Positions 21,149 to 29,787 of a stretch of DNA of 64,000 nt are shown here, piece by piece (position 1 is the stretch's first letter; every line of letters begins with the position of its first letter). This stretch comes from Longimicrobiales bacterium (lineage in GTDB: Bacteria > Gemmatimonadota > Gemmatimonadetes > Longimicrobiales > Gaopeijiaceae). The stretch spans positions 80,642 to 144,641 of the forward strand of contig JANQRP010000035.1 of NCBI GenBank assembly GCA_028284495.1, written 5' to 3'. The position numbers and the translations under genes are program-made. The notes below the pieces were generated by a model. It worked only from the letters and a program-made list of their open reading frames with translations, had not been told where the DNA came from and ran no database searches.

Positions 21149-22834
21149 TCACTCCCCGTCCCGGAGGCGCTCCTCGACCTCGCCGCTCGGGGTCACGAAC
21201 ACCGTCCGGACGCGGTCCGGAATCACCGATCCGGGCGGGGCCTTCCGCGGCTTGCGTACGTACTTTCGCCGCGTCCACGCCACCGGCACGGAGCCCGACG
21301 TGCGCGCCTTCGAGAACCAGGCCGCGAGGGTCGCCGCCTCGGCCAGGTCGCGCGCGGGCGGCGCGCCGTCGCCGTCCCAGCGGAGGACCACGTGGGCGCC
21401 GGGCACCTGGCTCGCATGCATCCAGACGTCGTTCGGGCGGGAGTGGTGGAAGGTCAGGTCGTCGTTGCGGGCCGCGCCGCGTCCCACACGAATCTCGAGT
21501 CCCCCCGACGACCGGTAACGTCGGTACGGCGCGGTCGGGGCGTCGTCCCCGTCCCCCCGCCGCGCGCGCTCGGGCAGCGCGGCTTCCACCTCCTCGCGCG
21601 CGGCGTCGCCGGATTCGACCCGGTCGGCGAGCGCCTCGATCTCCGCGAGCGTGCGCGTCGCCGCGGCGATGAGGCGGGGGAGGCGGTCCGCGGCGCGCTC
21701 GAGGCGGGCGGCGCGGTCGTAGAGGCGACGGGCGTTCGCGTCGGGGGCCAGGGCAGGGTCGAGGGCGATCTCGACCGGTTTGCCGTCGAACCCGGTCAGC
21801 GTGACCGATTCCACGCCCGTCGGCACGTCGCCGAATCGCGCGAGCAGCAGGTCGCCTCGCGCCCGCACGGGTCCGGGGCTCTCGAGGCTGGCGAACTCGT
21901 CCTCGAGGCGGGCGAGGCGGCCCCGGGCCCGATCGACCTCGTCGTGGAGCCGGACGACGAGCGCCCCGGGCAGGAGCGGGACCTCGGCGTCGCCGGCGGC
22001 CTCCGCGGCCCTGGCGAACGCGTCGAGCAGGTCGTCCGCACGTTCGAGGGTCCGGTCCGCGACGGGGACGGGGTAGGGCTGGGCGGTGCGCCGGCCCCGC
22101 CCGAGCAGAACGGCGGGCTCCTGCGCGTCGGGGTCGGTCGCGGCCCTGCGGAGCGCGTCCCATCGAGCCCACCCGCGCTCCAGCGCCGCCTCGGCCGCCG
22201 GGCCGTCGAGCTCGGCGGCGTCGCCCAGGAGCGCGCCCGACACGATGGGCGACGTCCACGCCACCGCCGACACGAGGGCGCGCCGGCGCTCGTCCGGCGG
22301 TACGGGAAGGAGGTGGTCCATCCACGCCTCGCGGCTCCAGGCCGCGTCGGCGCCGTGGCGCCGGCTCGGGGTCGGCGGGACGTACGGGCGCCCTCGAACG
22401 AGGGCACGGCCACCGTCCTCCCGCGTCCGCAGCAGGCGACGGATTGTCCGCTCGTCGTCGTGGAGGAGCAGCGCGTTCTCCCGGTTCGGGATCAGCTCGA
22501 GGACGAGCGCGATCTTCGAGGGGCGCCCCCGAAGACGTCGCAGGCGAAGCTCGAGGACGCGATCGTCGGGGAGCGCCTCCACGGCGCGCAGGGTCGCGGG
22601 CAGCCGAGCGGCCTCATCGGGGGGCTCGCGCCCCACGAGCACGCGGAAGGCGGTGCGCTCGGGATGAAGGTCCCATACCCAGACGGCTTCCCGCAGGTAC
22701 AGCGAGACCCGGCGGCTCACCGGGTCGAGGTGAAGCGCCCGCACGCGGGCGTTCCGACCCACCCGGTCGAGCGAGCCCGCCAGCGCGGCGACCAGCGCGG
22801 AGTCCCACTCGATGCGCATCCCGTCGTTCGACAT
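21149..22834 (-). CDS. NFACT family protein (RqcH/Rqc2-like)
   Basis: Ribosome-associated quality-control factor family: RqcH binds stalled 50S subunits carrying peptidyl-tRNA and adds alanine tails. The 561-residue protein has the N-terminal NFACT-N domain with the conserved Asp-Arg pair at about 91-92 (LPDDRVLEL), a long helical coiled-coil-like middle (about 290-430, HDEVDRARGRLARLEDEF) and a C-terminal NFACT-R domain with GLEIRVGRGAARNDDLTFH, PNDVWMHASQVPGAHVVLR, AAWFSKARTSGSVPVAWT and YVRKPRKAPPG. It is unusually Arg/Ala/Asp rich. Convergent with trpA, divergent from yqeK. Often mislabelled as fibronectin-binding protein. Confidence 0.85.
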   Translation of the reverse strand: MSNDGMRIEWDSALVAALAGSLDRVGRNARVRALHLDPVSRRVSLYLREAVWVWDLHPERTAFRVLVGREPPDEAARLPATLRAVEALPDDRVLELRLRRLRGRPSKIALVLELIPNRENALLLHDDERTIRRLLRTREDGGRALVRGRPYVPPTPSRRHGADAAWSREAWMDHLLPVPPDERRRALVSAVAWTSPIVSGALLGDAAELDGPAAEAALERGWARWDALRRAATDPDAQEPAVLLGRGRRTAQPYPVPVADRTLERADDLLDAFARAAEAAGDAEVPLLPGALVVRLHDEVDRARGRLARLEDEFASLESPGPVRARGDLLLARFGDVPTGVESVTLTGFDGKPVEIALDPALAPDANARRLYDRAARLERAADRLPRLIAAATRTLAEIEALADRVESGDAAREEVEAALPERARRGDGDDAPTAPYRRYRSSGGLEIRVGRGAARNDDLTFHHSRPNDVWMHASQVPGAHVVLRWDGDGAPPARDLAEAATLAAWFSKARTSGSVPVAWTRRKYVRKPRKAPPGSVIPDRVRTVFVTPSGEVEERLRDGE

Positions 22835-23006
22835 GCGGGCAAGCTAACGGAGGCCGTCGACGGTCGCCGCACCCGGCCCGCGGGTCCGTCGGCGCCGGCC
22901 GCCGTGGCCACTCGCCCCGCATCCCGATAGCTTCCGCGCCGTGGCCGGCGTTTGCAGCGCGAAGCCGGATGCCGCACGCCAGTCTCCCCCACGACCGCGA
23001 CACTTC

Positions 23007-23612
23007 GTGCCACCTCTCCACCCCCTCATCAAGGCCGCCTCCAGGGGCGAGCTCCCCGAGTGGGCGTGCTGCTCGAAGTCCCGGAGACGCCACATGGGGC
23101 GCGTCGCCGATCTCATGAACGAGTGGGGCAAGGCGCTGGGTCTGCCCAAGAAGCAGCGCAGGCGCTGGAAGGCCGCCGCGTGGCTGCACGACAGCGTGAA
23201 GGAAGAGGCCCCGGCGGAGCTCAGAAAGGTCCTGCGCGGTCGGCTGCGGCTGCTGCCGGACAACGTCGTGCACGGCCCGGCGGCCGCGGCGCTCCTTCGG
23301 CGCGATGGCGTAATCGACGAACCCCTGATGCAGGCGATCTCGTACCATACGCTGGGGCACCCGATGTTCGAGACGATCGGGCTCGCGCTGTACGCGGCCG
23401 ACTTCCTGGAGCCGGGACGTCGATCGCGGAAGAAGTGGCGCGCCGAGCTTCGTGAGCGTGCCCCGGAAGACATGGACGGGGTCGTGCACGAGATCGTGGG
23501 GGCGCGCATCAGGTTTCTGATGAAGAAGGGGCGACCGGTTCGCCCCGAGACCATCGCACTCTGGAACGTCGGGGCGGAGGGTGAGGCATGGGTTCGCGCG
23601 TCCGCGGTGTAG
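23007..23612 (+). CDS. yqeK: YqeK-type HD-domain hydrolase (probable Ap4A hydrolase)
   Basis: HD-domain phosphohydrolase of the YqeK family, members of which split diadenosine tetraphosphate symmetrically to ADP. Metal-binding positions are visible in RRRHMGRVADLM, AAWLHDSVKEE, NVVHGPAAAALL, AISYHTLGHP and YAADFLEPGRR, in the family order. The GTG at 23007 gives 201 residues starting before HPLIKAASRGELP; a GTG at 22941 is the alternative and neither has a clear ribosome-binding site. It overlaps the next gene by 25 bases. The ribosomal silencing factor gene that often follows yqeK is absent. Confidence 0.8.
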   Translation: MPPLHPLIKAASRGELPEWACCSKSRRRHMGRVADLMNEWGKALGLPKKQRRRWKAAAWLHDSVKEEAPAELRKVLRGRLRLLPDNVVHGPAAAALLRRDGVIDEPLMQAISYHTLGHPMFETIGLALYAADFLEPGRRSRKKWRAELRERAPEDMDGVVHEIVGARIRFLMKKGRPVRPETIALWNVGAEGEAWVRASAV

Positions 23613-24142
23613 TCGTCGTCACCGTGGTGCTGGTGGTCGGTGCCTTCCTCGGATCGACGCTGTCGCAGTGGTGGACCGCACCCCTTCCGGGCGAGTCGCC
23701 GGCGATTCCGTTCCTCCCCGCGTTCGACGGCGAGCGAATCCGGGTCGAGGTGCTGAACGGCGGCGGGCGGAACGGCATGGCCGCCGCCGCCACCGATACC
23801 CTGCGGGACCGCGGATTCGACGTGGTGTTCTTCGACACCTTCCGCGACGACGAGGGCCTCGTCTACGACCGCGACTCGACCGTGGTGATTTCGCGGTCCG
23901 GCGACGTCGCGTGGGCCGAGGCCGTCGCGGCCGCGCTGGGCGCGGGCAGCGTGCGGACCGAACCGGCGGAGGATCTGTATCTGGACGTGACGGTGGTCCT
24001 CGGCGCGGACTGGGAGCCGGCGCTGGTACCCTCACCGCCCGAGCCCGAGGCGCCCTCCAGGTGGGACCTCCGCAGGTGGTTCCGCGAACGACCGGGTGCG
24101 CCCGACGACGCGCGGCTGGCGGATCCCGGCGAGCCGGGCTGA
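23588..24142 (+). CDS. LytR C-terminal domain protein, membrane anchored
   Basis: A 184-residue protein with one N-terminal hydrophobic segment (about 6-28, VRGVVVVTVVLVVGAFLGS) that is probably an uncleaved anchor, then a LytR_C domain (about 48-135) recognisable from RIRVEVLNGGGRNGMAAAA and the following TLRDRGFDVVFFDT. It lacks the catalytic LytR-CpsA-Psr domain, so it is not a cell-wall ligase itself. A Pro- and Arg-rich tail ends the protein. Start overlaps yqeK. Role unknown; the domain is often found next to yqeK-rsfS genes. Confidence 0.8.
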   Translation: MGSRVRGVVVVTVVLVVGAFLGSTLSQWWTAPLPGESPAIPFLPAFDGERIRVEVLNGGGRNGMAAAATDTLRDRGFDVVFFDTFRDDEGLVYDRDSTVVISRSGDVAWAEAVAAALGAGSVRTEPAEDLYLDVTVVLGADWEPALVPSPPEPEAPSRWDLRRWFRERPGAPDDARLADPGEPG

Positions 24143-24176
24143 GCGCCGTGCGAGACGTACCCATGAACGAGCGACG

Positions 24177-24965
24177 ATGAGCAAGAAGAGTAGCCGGAAG
24201 CGCCGGGGCATCGCGGGCGAGAAGAAGCGCGCGCCCGGCGGCGGCGCCACGAATGGGGGGAAGGGGCCGGACGACGCTTCCGAGGAGAAGGGGGGCGGCT
24301 GGCGCGAGACGTTCCGGACGATCGCCTGGTCCATCGCACTCTTCCTGGTCCTCCGGACGTTCCTCCTGCAGACCTTCTTCATCACGTCGGGGTCGATGCA
24401 GGACACGATGCTGGTCGGCGACTTCCTCGTCGTGAACAAGGCGGCGATCGGCTCGACCGTCCCGTTCACCGGGATCCGCATCCCCGGCTACTCGCAGCGT
24501 CGCCACGGCGAGATCCTGATCTTCGACCCGCCCCACTCCGATTCACTCAAGCTCGTGAAGCGCCTGGTGGGCATGCCCGGCGACACGGTCGAGATGCGTG
24601 ACAGGGTGTTCTTCCGGAACGGGGAGCGAGTGGACGAGCCGTACGTGCGGCACGTCGACGTCCCGGACGGCTCGGACCCCGACATGGCCTGGCAGCGCTC
24701 CTACGTCGCCCCCGGCGTCGACGCGTCGACGTACGCGCCGACCCGCGACGACTGGGGTCCGCTCGTCGTTCCGGAGGACCGCTACTTCTTTCTCGGCGAC
24801 AATCGGGAGGAGAGCTACGACGGGCGGTACTTCGGATGGGTCGCGGGCGACGAGCTGGAAGGGCGCGCCTCGTTCATCTACTTCAGCTACGACCGCGACT
24901 CGTACAAGGCGTTTCCGGCACTCACCGCCGCGCGGTGGGGCCGGATCTTCGACACCTACCGGTAG
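24177..24965 (+). CDS. lepB: Signal peptidase I
   Basis: Membrane serine/lysine protease removing signal peptides from exported proteins. The 262-residue protein has a 40-residue basic cytoplasmic head, one transmembrane segment (about 47-68), catalytic Ser73 in TSGSMQDTMLVGD, catalytic Lys128 in LKLVKRLVGMPGD, and the conserved end box YFFLGDNREESYDGRYFG. An insertion of about 30 residues (near MAWQRSYVAPGVDAST) separates the last two. ATG at 24177 chosen; a tiny 5-codon frame at 24163 overlaps its start. Confidence 0.93.
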   Translation: MSKKSSRKRRGIAGEKKRAPGGGATNGGKGPDDASEEKGGGWRETFRTIAWSIALFLVLRTFLLQTFFITSGSMQDTMLVGDFLVVNKAAIGSTVPFTGIRIPGYSQRRHGEILIFDPPHSDSLKLVKRLVGMPGDTVEMRDRVFFRNGERVDEPYVRHVDVPDGSDPDMAWQRSYVAPGVDASTYAPTRDDWGPLVVPEDRYFFLGDNREESYDGRYFGWVAGDELEGRASFIYFSYDRDSYKAFPALTAARWGRIFDTYR

Positions 24966-24994
24966 TGTGAACAGGCCCTGGCCCCACCCGTCGG

Positions 24995-27661
24995 TCAGTC
25001 CGACTGCAGCGCGCGCACGCCGGAGATCCGAGCCGCGCGCATCGCGGGGACCAGGCCGGCCAGGGCGGCCACGGCCAGCAGCGTCGATCCGGTCACGAGA
25101 TACGTGGCGGGGTCGCCGGGGCCCACGCCGAAGAGGAGCGAGCGAAGGGTCCCGCTCGCGAGCACCGAGACGGCAACGCCCACGCCGAGCCCGATCCCGG
25201 CGAGGGCGAGCGTGCGTCGCACCACCGATACGAGCACGGTCGACGACGACGCGCCGAGCGCCATCCGGATGCCGATCTCAGACGACCTCTCGGCGACGGT
25301 GTAGGCCAGAACGCCGTAGATCCCCATGCCCGCGAGCAGCAGCGCCGAGCCTCCGAACGCGCCGAGCACCTGGAGCAGGAACCGCCGTGCCGACACGGCC
25401 GTCGCCACGCGCTCCTCGAGGGTCCAGAATCCGTCCGTGGGCAGCGATGGATCCACCTCGACCATCGCCGCGCCGACGGCGGAGACGGTCTCGTCCAGCG
25501 CCCGCGTCGACCGCACGACCAGCTCCATGCCGGCGTAGTCGGCCATCTGCGCGAGCGTGAAATACACCTGCGTTCCGGCGCCCGACTCGGGCGACACGTG
25601 CAGCACGTCCCCGACCACGCCCACGATCCGCCACGGCGTGTCGTGCCAGAGGTCGAGCTCCTGGCCCAGCGCGGCGTCCGGCGATCCGAACATGTCCGTG
25701 GCCGCCGATTCGTTGATCAGGACGGCGCGGTAGGATGCCGCGTCGTCGAACCGCTCCAGGTGGCGGCCCGCGACGAGCGGCGTACCCATCGCGTCGACGT
25801 ATCCGGGCGAGACGATGTGGGGGTAGAGGCCGATCCCGGTGTTGGCCTCCTCGTCCCATCCCACGACGTCGAAGCCCCACGAGCGGTTCCGGCCGAGGGG
25901 AAGTCCGTCGATCATCCCGACACTCGAGATGCCCGGTAGCGCCGCGATGCGCGCCTCGACGGCCTCGTGCCAGGCGACCACCTCCGCGTGACTCGCGAAC
26001 TGCTGGGTCGGGTTGAGCTGCCAGGCCACGGCGCCCTCGGGGTCGAAACCCAGATCGACGCTCATCACCTGCTGGAACGACCGCACCAGCAGGCCACCCG
26101 CGACCAGCAGGACGGTCGCGAGCGCGACCTCGGCGACCACGAGCGATTCCCGGAGGCGGCGGGCGCCGAGGGTCGCGGTCGCGGTGCGCGATCCGCCGCG
26201 GATCAGGACGGCCTCGCCGCCCTCCGAGGCGCGCAGCGCCGGGAGGAGCCCCACGAGGACGCCGACGAGCGTGGCCACGACGGCCGCGAACAGCAGCGCC
26301 ACACCGTCCACCGCGACCTGATCCAGCAGGGGTACGCGGATTCCGGCGGTGGCCGAGACCAGGCGGGTCGCGCCCCACGCGAGCGCCGCGCCGACGACGG
26401 ACCCGGCGAGCCCGATGAGGGTCGACTCGACGACGAGCTGGCGCATGATCCGGCGCCGCGGCGCGCCCATGGCCTTCCGGATGGCGATCTCCCGCATGCG
26501 ACCGGGCATCCGCGCGAGCAGCATGTTGGAGACGTTCACGCACACGATCATGAGCACCGTCACGGCCGCCGCCGCGAGCAGCAGAAGGCCACTGCGAACC
26601 GGCGCGGAGATCTTCGCGTGCAGCGGCGTCACGTCGGCCGCGAGCCCCCAGCGGTCGGGCTGCTCCGCCTGCAGCGCCGAGACGATCGCGTCGAGGTCGG
26701 ACTGGGCCGCGTCGGCGGTCGCTCCGTCCCGGAGTCTGCCGACCATGTGGACCGTGTTCCCCCATGCGTCGGTGCGGTCCGAGATCTCCCAGAGCGTGAG
26801 AAAGTCGACCGACTGACCGGGTGTGAAAACCGACGCGAAATCGAACGTCGACGGCAGGACGCCGATGACCTGAGCGGGGCCACCGTTGAGCGTCACCGTC
26901 GACCCGACGACGGCGGGGTCGCCGCCGAAGCGCTGGCGCCAGAAGGCGTGCGAGAGAACCATCGCCGCGGGACCGTCGAAGGTGGACTCCTCCTCGTTGA
27001 AACTGCGACCGTGCGCGAGGCGCACCTCGAGGACGTCGAAGAAGTCGGGAGCCACACCGAACCCGTTCAGCTTCTCGACGCGGCCGTCCGCATCGAGGGT
27101 GTAGGACTGCTGGGCGGAGAAGGCGTTGATCGCCGTGATGCCGTCGAGCGTCCGGCTGCGCTCCCGGAAGTCCATCAGGTTGCTGGTGCGGGAGGTCACC
27201 CCCGAGAGGCTGCCCTCGTCGTCCGTCACGTTCGCGATCCAGACGAGCTCGTGCGGGTCGCCGAACGGCAACGGGGCGATGAGCAGCGGACGGAGGACCG
27301 AGAACACGGCGGTCGTCGCGCCCACCCCGAGACCGATCACGAGGGCGGTGAGCAGTGCGAATCCGGGGGAGCGGCGGAGCGAACGCACGCTCCAGCGGAC
27401 GTCCTGGCGTAGCGCGGCGGATCGGGACATGGGGGTCGAGGTCGAGGGACGGAGGAGCGAGGCCCGGGCCGAGGACCACGCCGAAGAGCACGCCAGGGAG
27501 ATCGCTTCCCGCGTGTACCACGCCCGAGCGGCGGCGGGGCCGGACTCGGCGGCGCGCCAATGAAACTCCTCGAGGAGGTCGCCGAGGATGGCCGGGAGCG
27601 CCGCGTCGTGCCGATACGCGTACCGGACCAGGCGCTCGGCCAGGCGCGGCGGCGTCGTCAT
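24995..27661 (-). CDS. ADOP-type ABC transporter permease (MacB/FtsX family)
   Basis: Large 888-residue permease of the kind called acidobacterial duplicated orphan permease: an N-terminal cytoplasmic region of about 85 residues (LAERLVRYAYRHDAALPAIL), then two copies of a MacB-periplasmic plus FtsX membrane unit. The first opens at SVRSLRRSPGFALLTALVIG and ends with the FtsX signature REIAIRKAMGAPRRRIMRQL; the second ends with SSEIGIRMALGASSSTVLVS. No ATPase is encoded next to it. It starts in an ATGA overlap with its PadR regulator. Substrate unknown; relatives are thought to export peptides or lipids, which is inference here. Confidence 0.88.
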   Translation of the reverse strand: MTTPPRLAERLVRYAYRHDAALPAILGDLLEEFHWRAAESGPAAARAWYTREAISLACSSAWSSARASLLRPSTSTPMSRSAALRQDVRWSVRSLRRSPGFALLTALVIGLGVGATTAVFSVLRPLLIAPLPFGDPHELVWIANVTDDEGSLSGVTSRTSNLMDFRERSRTLDGITAINAFSAQQSYTLDADGRVEKLNGFGVAPDFFDVLEVRLAHGRSFNEEESTFDGPAAMVLSHAFWRQRFGGDPAVVGSTVTLNGGPAQVIGVLPSTFDFASVFTPGQSVDFLTLWEISDRTDAWGNTVHMVGRLRDGATADAAQSDLDAIVSALQAEQPDRWGLAADVTPLHAKISAPVRSGLLLLAAAAVTVLMIVCVNVSNMLLARMPGRMREIAIRKAMGAPRRRIMRQLVVESTLIGLAGSVVGAALAWGATRLVSATAGIRVPLLDQVAVDGVALLFAAVVATLVGVLVGLLPALRASEGGEAVLIRGGSRTATATLGARRLRESLVVAEVALATVLLVAGGLLVRSFQQVMSVDLGFDPEGAVAWQLNPTQQFASHAEVVAWHEAVEARIAALPGISSVGMIDGLPLGRNRSWGFDVVGWDEEANTGIGLYPHIVSPGYVDAMGTPLVAGRHLERFDDAASYRAVLINESAATDMFGSPDAALGQELDLWHDTPWRIVGVVGDVLHVSPESGAGTQVYFTLAQMADYAGMELVVRSTRALDETVSAVGAAMVEVDPSLPTDGFWTLEERVATAVSARRFLLQVLGAFGGSALLLAGMGIYGVLAYTVAERSSEIGIRMALGASSSTVLVSVVRRTLALAGIGLGVGVAVSVLASGTLRSLLFGVGPGDPATYLVTGSTLLAVAALAGLVPAMRAARISGVRALQSD

Positions 27662-28005
27662 GCGTCGAGCCCCTCCTCGAGCGCCGGGCCGAGGACCGGA
27701 TCGAGCCCGCGCATGAATCGCTGCAGGACGTCGCGGGTGCGCTCGACGGCCTCGAGCCCTTCCGCGGTGACCAGCAGGCGGCGCATGGGGTGCCCGCCCC
27801 GGTCCGGCGTCTCGGACGGCTCCAGCTCCCACTCCAGGAGTCCCTTCTCGCACAACCGGTCGATGGTGCGATAGAGCGCGCCGCGCGTGACCCGCCGGTC
27901 GGCGTTGGCCTCGAGATCGTCGCGTACCCGGTTCGCGTACGGGGCCGCCCGCTGTCTCAGGATCGACAGCAGCACGAGAAGTTCGAACTCACCCAGGCGC
28001 CCCAC
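27658..28005 (-). CDS. PadR family transcriptional regulator
   Basis: A 115-residue winged helix regulator: LGEFELLVLLSILRQRAAPYANRVRDDLE, RVTRGALYRTIDRLCEKGLLEWELEP and RLLVTAEGLEAVERTRDVL are the three PadR elements. The GTG at 28005 is the only fitting start. It overlaps the ADOP permease gene by 4 bases, as PadR genes in this group of transporters commonly do, and probably represses its own operon through the inverted repeat just upstream. Confidence 0.9.
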   Translation of the reverse strand: MGRLGEFELLVLLSILRQRAAPYANRVRDDLEANADRRVTRGALYRTIDRLCEKGLLEWELEPSETPDRGGHPMRRLLVTAEGLEAVERTRDVLQRFMRGLDPVLGPALEEGLDA

Positions 28006-28027
28006 CCCTCTACCTCGCGTCGGAGTC

Positions 28028-28066
28028 TACATTGTATTCCACGAACTTGCGGAGAATACGTTGTAT
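28028..28066. promoter_or_regulatory. Candidate PadR operator
   Basis: TACATTGTATTC (28028-28039) and GAATACGTTGTA (28054-28065) form an inverted repeat with 12-base arms, two mismatches and a 14-base spacer. It is AT-rich in an otherwise GC-rich region and lies 23-60 bases upstream of the padR start. On the minus strand TACAAT (complement of 28031-28036) could serve as a -10 box within it. The 8-mer ACATTGTA recurs in the palindrome before the second PadR gene at 62741. Confidence 0.6.
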
Positions 28067-28109
28067 GCTTCGACACGGCCAGTCGTCGAAGGGTTGGGAC
28101 GGGGGAGGG

Positions 28110-29195
28110 TCAGCGAGAGTCGCGCCCGAGCTGGACCAGGGCCTGCCCCAGCTTCTCGGTGCGCAGCTGCCCGCAGGCCGCCGCGATGTCGCGGCCGCGG
28201 GGCTCCCGCACGAACACGTCGACCCCACGCTCCTCGAGGCCGCGGGCGAAGTCCCGGATCCGGCCCATGGGGCTCGCGACCCAGGCGCGGTCGGGGATCG
28301 GGTTGAACGGGATCAGGTTCACGAAGGCGTGGAGCTCGTGCGCCATTTCGGCGAGCGCAGGCACGAGCGAGAGGTCGTCGTTCACCCCGTCGATCATGGT
28401 GTACTCGAAGGTGATCCGGCGTCCCCCCGCGGCGTCGAACTTCCGAAGCGCCTCCATGAGCACCGGGATCGGCCACCGCTTCTCCAGCGGGATGAGCTCG
28501 CGGCGGAGCGACTCCTCCGGCGAGTGCAGCGAGAGCGCGAGGCCGAACTGCTCGGGGCGCTCCGCGAGCTGCTCGATTCCGGGCACGACGCCGACGGTGG
28601 ACACCGTGATCCTGCGCGCGCCGAAGCCGTAGCCGCGGTTCAGGAGCGTGAGCGAGGCGAACACCGCGTCGCGGTTGGCCAGGGGTTCGCCCATTCCCAT
28701 GTACACGACGTTGGTCACGGGTCCGTAGCCGTTCGCCTCGGCCCAGCGACGCGCCCCCCGGAACTGCGACACGATCTCGCCAGCGGTGAGGTGGCGGCGG
28801 AAGCCGCCCCACCCGGTGGCGCAGAAGGTGCACGCCATCGCGCAGCCGGCCTGCGACGAGATGCAGAGCGTGAGGCGATCGCCCGCCGGAATCAGGACCG
28901 ACTCGACGAGCTCGCCGTCGTGCAGCCGCCAGAGGTGCTTGGCCGTCGCGTCCTCGGACACCGAGACGGTGGCCGGCTCGGGCTCGTACAGGTCGAACGC
29001 GCCCCCAAGCGCCTCCCGCTCTTCGACGGGGAGGTCGGTCATCGCCTCGAACGACGTCGCGTCGCCCTCGAAGATCCAGCGCGCGACCTGTCGTACCCGG
29101 AAGTCCTTCACGCCGCGCTCGGCGAAGTGCCGCGCGAGGGTGGCGTGCAGGGTGTCGGGCTCCAGGTCGAGCAGGTTGATGCGGGCGTCGGGCAC
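28110..29195 (-). CDS. rlmN: Dual-specificity 23S rRNA/tRNA adenine C2-methyltransferase
   Basis: Radical SAM enzyme methylating A2503 of 23S rRNA and A37 of some tRNAs. The 361-residue protein has the cluster motif CAMACTFCATG, VYMGMGEPLANRDAVF, SLHSPEESLRRELIP and a late Cys in DIAAACGQL. Start is a GTG at 29195 (no ATG fits), giving an N-terminus with INLLDLEPDTLHATLARHF. It is divergent from the vanZ-like gene, with 131 bases between. Confidence 0.92.
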   Translation of the reverse strand: MPDARINLLDLEPDTLHATLARHFAERGVKDFRVRQVARWIFEGDATSFEAMTDLPVEEREALGGAFDLYEPEPATVSVSEDATAKHLWRLHDGELVESVLIPAGDRLTLCISSQAGCAMACTFCATGWGGFRRHLTAGEIVSQFRGARRWAEANGYGPVTNVVYMGMGEPLANRDAVFASLTLLNRGYGFGARRITVSTVGVVPGIEQLAERPEQFGLALSLHSPEESLRRELIPLEKRWPIPVLMEALRKFDAAGGRRITFEYTMIDGVNDDLSLVPALAEMAHELHAFVNLIPFNPIPDRAWVASPMGRIRDFARGLEERGVDVFVREPRGRDIAAACGQLRTEKLGQALVQLGRDSR

Positions 29196-29242
29196 GATCT
29201 GAACGGGGGATTCCGGAGGGCGGCCGAAGGGCCGGAATTCGC

Positions 29243-29271
29243 TTGAGGGCAGGTGCTTGCGCCTGTAACTT
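29243..29271 (+). promoter_or_regulatory. Possible sigma-70-like promoter for vanZ-aspS-phoH run
   Basis: TTGAGG (29243-29248) and TAACTT (29266-29271) are separated by exactly 17 bases and stand about 57 bases upstream of the vanZ-like start. The -35 matches consensus at four positions and the -10 at three. Weak but well placed in the divergent gap with rlmN. Confidence 0.3.
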
Positions 29272-29327
29272 AGCGGGAAATCCACGCACTCCGGAGTCGC
29301 CCCTCTGTTCACGTCACACCATCGTCG

Positions 29328-29744
29328 GTGACCGGTACCGCACGCGCCGCGCTCACCGCATGGGCCCGCGCCTGGGGACCCGCCACGCTCTGGCTGGCGG
29401 TCCTTTTTGTTTTGAGCCATCAGCGCGGCGACGGGATTCCCTCGTGGTGGAGCGTGCCGGACGTCGTCTCTCACACGGTTCTGTACACCGTGCTCGGCGC
29501 GCTCATGGTGCTGGGACGTCACCTGGATGGTGGGCGCCCGCCGTGGATCGTCCTCGCCGGCACGGGTCTCCTGCTCGCGGTGCTCGACGAGTGGCACCAG
29601 AGCTGGGTCCCGGGACGGACGGCCGCGGGGGGCGACGTGGCGGCCGACGCACTCGGCCTGCTCATCGGCGGCGTGGCCGCCGGACTCGCACTCGGGTCCA
29701 TCCCGCCGGACGCTTCGCGGTCCCGGCGTGATCGCCCGACCTGA
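29328..29744 (+). CDS. VanZ-like family membrane protein
   Basis: A 138-residue membrane protein with about four hydrophobic segments and the VanZ family signature DEWHQSWVPGRTAAGGDVAADALG in the third-to-fourth segment. VanZ itself raises teicoplanin resistance in enterococci; most chromosomal members have no known role. Start is GTG. It is first in the run before aspS, 43 bases away. Confidence 0.8.
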   Translation: MTGTARAALTAWARAWGPATLWLAVLFVLSHQRGDGIPSWWSVPDVVSHTVLYTVLGALMVLGRHLDGGRPPWIVLAGTGLLLAVLDEWHQSWVPGRTAAGGDVAADALGLLIGGVAAGLALGSIPPDASRSRRDRPT

Positions 29745-29787
29745 CCACCCCACGCAACGCCCCGACACACGTGACGGACACGACCCC

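Noticed and set aside
23588..24142. LytR-CpsA-Psr cell-wall ligase
   Set aside because: Only the small LytR_C domain is present; the catalytic domain with its Arg/Asp residues is missing.
24995..28005. Tripartite MacAB-TolC type exporter
   Set aside because: No ATPase, membrane-fusion protein or outer-membrane channel gene is nearby; the permease has the duplicated ADOP layout with PadR instead.
29210..29238. ATTCCGG/CCGGAAT stem upstream of rlmN as a riboswitch or terminator
   Set aside because: Seven-base stem with a 15-base loop, no T-run and no known riboswitch core; chance is likely.
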